In this document: one piece after another, positions 57,522 to 64,000 of the stretch
Position numbering within the stretch: position 1 is the first letter of the stretch
Layout of the letters: the number at the start of each line of letters is the position of its first letter
From: a bacterium
GTDB taxonomy: Bacteria; Sumerlaeota; Sumerlaeia; SLMS01
Reading direction: 5' to 3'
Assembly: GCA_016125005.1 (NCBI GenBank)
Contig: WGMQ01000004.1
Span: 1-64,000 of the forward strand
Length of the DNA stretch: 64,000 nucleotides
The notes under the pieces: generated by a model
Told to the model about the DNA's origin: nothing
Databases searched by the model: none
Seen by the model: the letters and a program-made list of their open reading frames with translations, nothing else
Made by a program: the position numbers and the translations under genes

Positions 57522-60500
57522 TTAGTGGCGGAGGTCCAGCGTCAGCGGGAACTCCGGATTGATTTCCTGCTTCAGGCTCTGCATCCGACCCGGCGTGTGC
57601 CCGAATGGGAAGAACCGCGCCATGCGGCGGGATTCTGCCTCGTAGGCATTGACCGGGAAGCGTTCGTAGTTACGACCGCCCGGGTGCATCACGTGGTAGG
57701 TACAGCCGCCGACCGAGCGACCATTCCAAGTGTCCACAATATCGAACACCAACGGCGTGTGAACAGGAATCGTTGGGTGGAGGCATGATGGTGGCTGCCA
57801 GGCGCGATAGCGAACGCCCGCTACGAACTGGCCAACGGTGCCTGTGTTGCGAAGGGGAACCGCGCGCCCGTTGCAGGTGACCGCGTGACGGGAACCGATC
57901 ATGCCATCGACCTTGACCTGGATGCGCTCGACCGAGCTGTCCACAAAACGGACCGTTCCGCCACCGGCAGGTTCCTCGCCCAGGACCAGCCAAGGTTCGA
58001 TCGCCTGACGAATCTCCATGCTGACGTCGCGGCGCTGGATCGTGCCGAACACCGGGAAGCGGAATTCGAGGTGCGGGGCGAACCAAGCCGGGTCCAGCGC
58101 GAAACCGCTGTCGCGCAGGTCGCCGATCACATCGCCGAAATCCTGCGCCACAAAGTGCGGCAGCATGAAGCGATCATGCAGCTCCGTGCCCCAGCGCACC
58201 AGCGGTGCCTTGTAGGGCTCGCTCCAGAAGCGCGCCACCATCGTCCGCAGCAGGAGCTGCTGAGCGAGGCTCATCTGCGCGTGCGGCGGCATCTCGAAGG
58301 CGCGGAACTCCACCAGGCCGAGGCGGCCCGTCGAGCTATCCGGCGAGAAGAGCTTGTCTATACAGAACTCGGCGCGGTGCGTGTTGCCGGTCACGTCGAC
58401 CAGCAGGTTGCGGAAGATACGATCCACCATCCACGGCGGACAGTAGCCCATCTCCGGCACCTGACGGAAGGCGATCTCCAGCTCGTAAACCGCGTCGTTG
58501 CGGGCCTCGTCCACGCGCGGCGCCTGGCTCGTCGGGCCGACGAACATGCCTGAGAGCAGGTAGGACAGCGACGGGTGATTGTGCCAGTAACCAACCAGAC
58601 TGCGCAGCAGGTCGGGGCGACGGAGGAACGGGCTGTCCGCCGGGGATGGCCCTCCCAGCACGATGTGGTTGCCGCCGCCGGTGCCTGTGTGGCGCCCGTC
58701 GAGCATGAACTTCTCCGTGCCGAGCCGCGACTGGTGCGCGTCTTCGTAGAGGCCGAGCGTGATGTCCTCAAGCTCCTGCCAGGTCGAAGCGGGCTGCACA
58801 TTGACCTCGATGACGCCCGGATCCGGAGTCACCTTGATGACGTTGAGACGACGGTCGTTCGGCGGCGTGTAGCCTTCGATGATGACGGGCGTCTGAAGCG
58901 CGGCGGCGGCGTTCTCCACCGCGGTCACCACCTCCAGATAATCCTCAAGCTTCCGCACCGGCGGCAGGAAGACGTATAGACAGCCGTTGCGTGGCTGGAC
59001 GCAGAGCGCCGTGCGGACGATCCAATTGGCCGACTGGTACATGGCCGGCATGGGACGGTCCGCGTAACCGGGGAGCTGCTGCTCGATGATACCTGGGCCC
59101 TGCTGGTCGCCGAGCGGCGCCAGCGTGCGGCGACGGTAGCCCGCTCCCGGAGCGCCCTCATAGGGCGCCGGTCCCATGCGCTGGTACGTCGGCAGCGGCG
59201 GACGCGACTCGGTTGGATCCTGTGGGTCGAAAATCGGCTTGGCGCTCTCCAGAACCCAGGGGAGCGAATCCAACGGCAGGCGATAGCCCATCGGCGAATC
59301 ACCGGGAATCAGGTACATGCGCTCGGAGCGGAAGAACCACTTGCCGCTGATCCAGCGCTGCCCCCAGCCATCGAATCCCTTCGAGACGGGAAGCACGTAG
59401 CCGATGGTCTTGTCGAGGCCCTGCTCGAACACCTTCGCCAGCCGCTCGCGGTCCTCCTTGTTGCCAAGTCGGCTGTCGAACGGATCGACGTTCACCGGCA
59501 GGCGACGTTCCTTCCACAGGTAATAGAAGGCGTCCTCGAATCCCGGATGGGCATGGGCGGGATCGACGTCCAGCATCTCGGCGATCTTTTCGGTCAGGGC
59601 CAACGCCTCGCGCTCGCCGTAGCCGTAGTTGATCTTCTCGTCGGCGTATAGCGCTGGATTCTCCCAGATGGCCTCGCCATCGCGACGCCAGTAGGCCGCA
59701 AAGGCCCAGCGCGGAAGGGACTCGCCCGGATACCACTTCCCCTGGCCGAAGTGCATCAGCGCGCCCTCGGCAAAGCGATCACGCAGGCGATGGATCAACT
59801 CGGCCCCACGGAGACGCTTCTCGGGGCCGAGAGCCTCGGTGTTCCACTCGGCGCCGTCCATGTTGTCGACCGAGACGAAGGTCGGCTCGCCGCCCATGGT
59901 CAGGCGCACATCGCCGTCGATGAGGAGTTCGTCCAGGTGACGCCCCAGCGCGCGAATCGCGGCCCATTGTTCCTCGGTGTAGGGCTTGGTCACGCGCGGG
60001 TCCTCGTGCACGCGCGTTACCGCCATGTGGTGGCGGAAATCGTCCTTAACCTTGTCGTCCTTGTGCGCGGGAGTGAACAGCATCCCGCCGGTGATCGGCG
60101 CCGCACTCGAAGGATCCGGCGTGCACGCGAGCGGGATATGGCCCTCCCCCGCCAGCAGGCCCGAGGTCGGGTCGAGCCCGATCCATCCGGCGCCGGGGAG
60201 ATAGACCTCGCACCAGGCATGCAGGTCCGTGAAGTCCACCTCGGTGCCCGAGGGTCCATCCAGCGACTTCACGTCTGGCTTAAGCTGGATCAGGTAGCCC
60301 GAGACGAAGCGCGCCGCCAGGCCGCAGTGACGCAGCGCCTGCACCAGCAGCCACGCCGAGTCACGACACGAGCCCGTCCCCTTCGTCAGCGTCTCCTCGC
60401 AGGTCTGCACACCCGGTTCGAGCCGGATCACATACCCGACGCGGCGCTGCACCAGCTGATTCACCGCCACGAGGAAGTCGACCGTGCGCATCTCCTCGCG

Positions 60501-60908
60501 CGGAAGCGTTTCCATGAATGCGGCGAACGACGGATCCGCATCGAGCTTCTTAAGGAACGGTGCGATCTCGTTCGTCAGCGACTCGTCATATTTGAAGGGG
60601 AACGTCTCCGCGTATTCCTCGAGGAAAAAGTCGAAGGGATTGATGACCGTCATTTCGGCCACCAGGTCGATCTCGACCTTGAACTCGCGGACCTTCTCCG
60701 GGAAGACGATGCGCGCCAGATAGTTGCTCTGAGGATCCTGCTGCCAGTTGATGAAGTAGTCCTTCTCCGGGACGATCTTCATCGAGTAACTGACGATCGG
60801 CGTGCGGCAATGCGGCGCCGGACGGAGGCGAACCGTTTGCGGCGTGAGGGTCACGGGCCGATCGTAGAGATATTCGGTCCGATGGTTGATAGCCACGCGA
60901 ATAGTCAT
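57522..60908 (-). CDS. Transglutaminase fused to DUF2126
   Basis: 1128 residues. A transglutaminase-like part at the N-terminus has Cys181 (GSCRDSAWLL), His230 (FTDLHAWCEV) and Asp246 (GLDPTSG), followed after about residue 300 by the long DUF2126 domain (LTMGGEPTFVSVDNMDGAEWN; later HTGTGGGNHIVLGGPSPADSPF). DUF2126 has been suggested to be an amidoligase-like enzyme (GS/ATP-grasp world). It is the first gene of the four-gene operon. It contains two GTATAGAC words (58356 read as Cys-Ile-Asp, 58974 as Leu-Tyr). The promoter must lie within 60909-61107. Confidence 0.92.
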   Translation of the reverse strand: MTIRVAINHRTEYLYDRPVTLTPQTVRLRPAPHCRTPIVSYSMKIVPEKDYFINWQQDPQSNYLARIVFPEKVREFKVEIDLVAEMTVINPFDFFLEEYAETFPFKYDESLTNEIAPFLKKLDADPSFAAFMETLPREEMRTVDFLVAVNQLVQRRVGYVIRLEPGVQTCEETLTKGTGSCRDSAWLLVQALRHCGLAARFVSGYLIQLKPDVKSLDGPSGTEVDFTDLHAWCEVYLPGAGWIGLDPTSGLLAGEGHIPLACTPDPSSAAPITGGMLFTPAHKDDKVKDDFRHHMAVTRVHEDPRVTKPYTEEQWAAIRALGRHLDELLIDGDVRLTMGGEPTFVSVDNMDGAEWNTEALGPEKRLRGAELIHRLRDRFAEGALMHFGQGKWYPGESLPRWAFAAYWRRDGEAIWENPALYADEKINYGYGEREALALTEKIAEMLDVDPAHAHPGFEDAFYYLWKERRLPVNVDPFDSRLGNKEDRERLAKVFEQGLDKTIGYVLPVSKGFDGWGQRWISGKWFFRSERMYLIPGDSPMGYRLPLDSLPWVLESAKPIFDPQDPTESRPPLPTYQRMGPAPYEGAPGAGYRRRTLAPLGDQQGPGIIEQQLPGYADRPMPAMYQSANWIVRTALCVQPRNGCLYVFLPPVRKLEDYLEVVTAVENAAAALQTPVIIEGYTPPNDRRLNVIKVTPDPGVIEVNVQPASTWQELEDITLGLYEDAHQSRLGTEKFMLDGRHTGTGGGNHIVLGGPSPADSPFLRRPDLLRSLVGYWHNHPSLSYLLSGMFVGPTSQAPRVDEARNDAVYELEIAFRQVPEMGYCPPWMVDRIFRNLLVDVTGNTHRAEFCIDKLFSPDSSTGRLGLVEFRAFEMPPHAQMSLAQQLLLRTMVARFWSEPYKAPLVRWGTELHDRFMLPHFVAQDFGDVIGDLRDSGFALDPAWFAPHLEFRFPVFGTIQRRDVSMEIRQAIEPWLVLGEEPAGGGTVRFVDSSVERIQVKVDGMIGSRHAVTCNGRAVPLRNTGTVGQFVAGVRYRAWQPPSCLHPTIPVHTPLVFDIVDTWNGRSVGGCTYHVMHPGGRNYERFPVNAYEAESRRMARFFPFGHTPGRMQSLKQEINPEFPLTLDLRH

Positions 60909-61107
60909 CGTCGTCTGATCCTGGCCAACCGGGGGGTTCTGCGATAAACCCCACGGGGTGAGTTACCTGGGCGCTAGCTCCAAGTCTGCTGACGAATGAA
61001 GATTGTGGAGACCGCCTAAAGCTCAGGACAACGGGAATCGGGCGCCCCGCGGTCCGAATGGACCCGTGCAGCGCAGAGCTCTTCGCCAAAAGTTCTCCCA
61101 ACCCGGG
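60909..61107. other. Promoter region of the amidoligase operon
   Basis: 199 bases separate the Ig-repeat gene (ends at 61108) from the operon start, both on the minus strand. I see no strong terminator or promoter consensus here. Confidence 0.35.
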
Positions 61108-64000
61108 CTAGAAGAACATCCAGCCGTCCGGCACCAGAGCGCGTCGCGTGACGGTCCGCGACACAACCAGACTAATCGCGCCGTCATCATCCACGGCCCT
61201 CACCTCGATCGTATTCACGCCCACCACAACCGGGATCGCCGCCACCCAGGAGCCACCACCCGCGGCGCTCGCCTGCTGGAAGCCACCACCATTCACACGC
61301 CACTCCACTGCGGAAACGGTGCCGTCGGCATCGGAAGCGCTAAAGACAAACCCAATCAACGTCGAGACATTGTCGACAATCGTGCCGGGGCTCGGCGAGA
61401 CGATCGAGACGCTCGGCGGCTGGTTGCCAGCCGCCGCCCGCAGGATGGCCCGAGTGGCCACGGTGCTGGCCAGTCCCTCATCATCCACCGCGAAAAACTC
61501 CACCGTGTTGGCGCCAACGACCAGCGGTGCGGAGAAGCTCCAGGATGTGGTGCCAGTCGCCGTCTGGAGGGTTCCGCTATTCACCCGCCAGTGCATAGAC
61601 GCCACCGATCCGTCGCTGTCAGAGGCCGTTCCTGAGAAGTCGAAGCTGGTGATCGCGTTCGCAACCGTCTGGTCCGTGGTGGGAGCGGTCACGGTAATGC
61701 TTGGCGCCACGTTTGGCGCACGTCTCGTGATGATGCGCGCGACCGTCGCGCTGGCGAGACCTTCGTCATCCACAGCGTACACCTCGACCGTGTTGGTGCC
61801 TACGGATAGCGGGACTGAGAAACTCCAAAAGGCGGTAGAATTGGTGATTGTCTGCAAGCTGCCGCTATTCACCCGCCACTGTATAGACGACACCGAGCCG
61901 TCGTTATCCGACGCCATGCCGGAGAAGTTGAAGGTCGTCGCAGCGTTGGCGACAGTCTGATCCGTGGTGGGAGTGAACACGACAATGCTTGGCGCCACGT
62001 TCGGCGCACGCCGCGTGATGATGCGCGCGACCGTCGCGCTGGCGAGACCTTCGTTATCCACAGCGTACACTTCAACCATGTTGGTGCCCACGACCAGTGG
62101 GACGGAGAAGCTCCACGATGTGGTGCCAGAAGCAGTCTGGAGATTCCCGCTGTTCACCCGCCACTGTATAGACGCCACCGAGCCGTCGATATCCGACGCA
62201 GTGCCAGAGAAGTCGAAGCTGGTGATCGCGTTCGCAACGAACTGGTACGTGGTGGGAGCGGTCACGGTAATGCTTGGCACCACGTTCGGCGCACGTCGCG
62301 TGATGATTCGCGTGACTGTGCTGCTCGCCAGGCCTTCGTTGTCGACCGCGTAAACCTCCACCGTGTTGGTGCCGATGGACAGCGGCGCCGCGAAACTCCA
62401 AGACACAGTCCCCGTCGCCATTTGAAGACTTTCACCATTCACCCGCCACTGTATAGACGCGACAGAACCGTCGGAATCAGACGCAGTGCCAGAGAAGTCA
62501 AAGCTGGTTGTCGCGTAGGCAACGGTCTGATCAGACGTGGGCGCGGTCACCGTGATGCCTGGCGCCACGTTCGGCGCGCGCCGCGTGATGACGCGCGTGA
62601 CCGTGCTGCTCGCCAGGCCCTCGTTGTCGACCACGTAGACCTCAACCGTGTTGGCGCCCACGTCCAACGAGACGGAGAAGCTCCACGACGTCGTTCCCGA
62701 CGCCGTCTGGAGGTTCCCGCTGTTCACACGCCACTGTATAGACGCGACGGTGCCATCACTATCCGACGCCGTGCCGGAGAAGTTGAAGGTGGTCGCAGCG
62801 TTGGCAACCGTCTGATCAGACGTGGGTACGGATACCGTGATGGTCGGCGCCACGTTCGGCGCACGCCGCGTGATGATGCGGGTGACCGTCGCGCTAGCGA
62901 GTCCTTCGTTATCCACGGCGTACACCTCGACCGTGTTGGTGCCGACTGTAAGGGGTGCGGAGAAACTCCACGCTGTGGTGCCAGAAGCAGCTTGGAGGTT
63001 CCCACTGTTCACCCGCCACTGTATAGACGCCACCGAACCGTCGTTGTCGACCGCGGTACCAGAGAAGTTGAAACTGGTCGCTGCGTTGGCGACAGTTTGG
63101 TCGGAGGTGGGCGCAGTCACGGCAATGCTCGGCGCCACGTTGGGCGCACGCCGCGTGATGATGCGGGTGACCGTCGCGCTAGCGAGCCCTTCGTTATCCA
63201 CGGCGTATACCTCGACCGTGTTGGTCCCGACGGACAGCGGGACTGAGAAGCTCCACGACGTGGTGCCAGAAGCAGCTTGGAGATTCCCGCTGTTCACCCG
63301 CCACTGTATAGACGCCACCGAACCGTCGTTGTCGACCGCGGTGCCAGAGAAGTTGAAACTGGTCGCTGCGTTGGCAACGGTCTGATCAGACGTGGGCACG
63401 GACACCGTGATAATCGGGGCGACGTTGGGCGTGCTCACACATAACGGGGAAATGGATGGATCGAGGCCTCCGATAATGGTTCCTGTGGCATCCATGACCT
63501 CCCAAGGTTCCGTGGCCCCGTTGGTCCGTACCAGTTCCAGGCGATAGTTCAGGAAATCGAAGCCCGGCACCGGCGACACCGTGTCGATGATCTCGAGGCA
63601 GGACGTGTAGCTCCCTAAGGCCGGATTGTCGGGAGGGCAATCGCACGCCGCCTGCGGGAAGGAAATCGACAGTCCGTCCGTCCCGCCAACAAGCACCTCG
63701 GGGCCACCAAAGGCGCTGCTCCGGTAGGCCCTCGCCCCGCGATAGTTGGAAATCGTCAGACCATCCAACCCGATCGGGATCGACATGCGCTCGCCATCGA
63801 TCTGGATGGCCGCGCCGATGCGACCCGCGCCGACAAACTTCAGTTGCACGCGGTAGGATGCGCCCACGGGAAGTGACGTGAGCGGGATGCACTCTTCGGA
63901 CGGACTCGCGATGTTGCACAGCCGAGCGACGTAGCGCACGAACTCGCCGCTGCTTTGCAGGCCGATGACGACACGCCCGGCGATGGCGTCCGAGCTACTC
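61108..64000 (-). CDS. Ig-like-repeat surface protein, partial (5' end beyond the window)
   Basis: The frame stays open through the right window edge (the last bases read SSDAIAGRVVIGLQ before VRYVARLCN), so the start is outside. The N-terminal visible part (about 190 residues) looks like a beta-sandwich, with SYRVQLKFVGAGRIGAAIQIDG and later LNYRLELVRTNGATEPWEVMD. Seven near-identical repeats of 95 residues follow, and an eighth, divergent one (NQPPSVSIVSPSPG) leads to VPDGWMFF. Each repeat has the form NVAPxITVTAPTxDQTV...DGSVASIQWRVNSG...WSFSVPL...NTVEVYAVDNEG. This is typical of surface or secreted adhesion-type proteins. The repeats contain six of the GTATAGAC words. Confidence 0.85.
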   Translation of the reverse strand, partial: SSSDAIAGRVVIGLQSSGEFVRYVARLCNIASPSEECIPLTSLPVGASYRVQLKFVGAGRIGAAIQIDGERMSIPIGLDGLTISNYRGARAYRSSAFGGPEVLVGGTDGLSISFPQAACDCPPDNPALGSYTSCLEIIDTVSPVPGFDFLNYRLELVRTNGATEPWEVMDATGTIIGGLDPSISPLCVSTPNVAPIITVSVPTSDQTVANAATSFNFSGTAVDNDGSVASIQWRVNSGNLQAASGTTSWSFSVPLSVGTNTVEVYAVDNEGLASATVTRIITRRAPNVAPSIAVTAPTSDQTVANAATSFNFSGTAVDNDGSVASIQWRVNSGNLQAASGTTAWSFSAPLTVGTNTVEVYAVDNEGLASATVTRIITRRAPNVAPTITVSVPTSDQTVANAATTFNFSGTASDSDGTVASIQWRVNSGNLQTASGTTSWSFSVSLDVGANTVEVYVVDNEGLASSTVTRVITRRAPNVAPGITVTAPTSDQTVAYATTSFDFSGTASDSDGSVASIQWRVNGESLQMATGTVSWSFAAPLSIGTNTVEVYAVDNEGLASSTVTRIITRRAPNVVPSITVTAPTTYQFVANAITSFDFSGTASDIDGSVASIQWRVNSGNLQTASGTTSWSFSVPLVVGTNMVEVYAVDNEGLASATVARIITRRAPNVAPSIVVFTPTTDQTVANAATTFNFSGMASDNDGSVSSIQWRVNSGSLQTITNSTAFWSFSVPLSVGTNTVEVYAVDDEGLASATVARIITRRAPNVAPSITVTAPTTDQTVANAITSFDFSGTASDSDGSVASMHWRVNSGTLQTATGTTSWSFSAPLVVGANTVEFFAVDDEGLASTVATRAILRAAAGNQPPSVSIVSPSPGTIVDNVSTLIGFVFSASDADGTVSAVEWRVNGGGFQQASAAGGGSWVAAIPVVVGVNTIEVRAVDDDGAISLVVSRTVTRRALVPDGWMFF
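61429..63426 (-). repeat. Seven tandem Ig-like repeats, 285-bp unit
   Basis: The seven units run 63426-63142, 63141-62857, 62856-62572, 62571-62287, 62286-62002, 62001-61714 (one codon longer) and 61713-61429. They are nearly identical at both protein and DNA level, so they probably arose by recent duplication or are kept uniform by gene conversion. Six carry GTATAGAC at the codons for Ser-Ile-Gln; the seventh has GCATAGAC, changing them to Ser-Met-His. Confidence 0.93.

Noticed and set aside
61429-63426. CRISPR or DNA tandem satellite
   Set aside because: The 285-bp period is in frame and encodes a protein repeat; there are no spacers.

Overview
The window is a GC-rich (roughly 60-64 % by eye) chromosomal segment of a free-living diderm bacterium. 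Diderm features include several lipoboxes, a LolA/LolB-like outer-membrane lipoprotein next to an RND/MMPL exporter, and a GyrB with the long TOPRIM insertion. MqnA implies menaquinone made by the futalosine route. The pseudopilin tail YDPTNGxxSxGD, the S55 peptidase, the large Pro/Thr-linker secreted proteins and the gene content point to a poorly cultured lineage such as Sumerlaeota or Hydrogenedentota. That assignment is inference only.

Layout. 0-5.1 kb: an Rpn/YhgA nuclease remnant, metG, mqnA, an acylphosphatase and an NtrC-type regulator. 5.18-7.12 kb: a lower-GC insert of about 1.9 kb lying between a 43-nt copy of a tRNA 3' half and an intact tRNA-Arg(CCT). This is the geometry of a decayed tRNA-integrated element. 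It carries an RDD membrane protein, a membrane-anchored hypothetical and a small ORF, and no integrase. 7.2-17.5 kb: an acidic hypothetical, an S55 (SpoIVB-like) peptidase, a secreted beta-propeller protein, a PDZ/radical-SAM DUF512 protein, DUF1801 and SRPBCC proteins, a BtaB-like methyltransferase, an aldose-epimerase-like enzyme and an SLC13/ArsB-like permease. 17.4-22.2 kb: a pseudopilin, an LTxxQ anchored protein, a GT4 glycosyltransferase, a FecR-like secreted protein and a nucleotidyltransferase-like protein. 22.3-31.1 kb: rpoC and rpoB, without the usual rplJL or rpsLG neighbours. 31.4-36.6 kb: a secreted hypothetical, a DUF502 membrane protein with an NtrC regulator behind a clear sigma-54 promoter, and a lipoprotein resembling a pseudopilin coupled to a DUF3179 protein. 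36.7-49.7 kb: gyrB, a radical-SAM/SPASM protein, an MJ1255-type glycosyltransferase, a 1915-residue subtilase, a GT-C-like membrane protein and a 73-aa membrane protein. 49.7-53.2 kb: an MMPL exporter with its lipoprotein. 53.3-60.9 kb: a four-gene amidoligase/transglutaminase operon ending in an NRDE (TANGO2-like) protein. 61.1-64 kb: the 3' part of a gene with seven near-identical 95-residue Ig-like repeats, cut by the window edge.

The most striking signals are four. First, the octamer GTATAGAC/GTCTATAC occurs 18 times, every time inside a coding region and flanked as YGTATAGACR, in several reading frames and using rare codons. This suggests an undescribed highly iterated DNA word. Second, the tRNA-bounded mini-island. 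Third, the Anbu-like operon in which an NRDE protein takes the place of Anbu. Fourth, a pilin-like domain carried on a lipobox.
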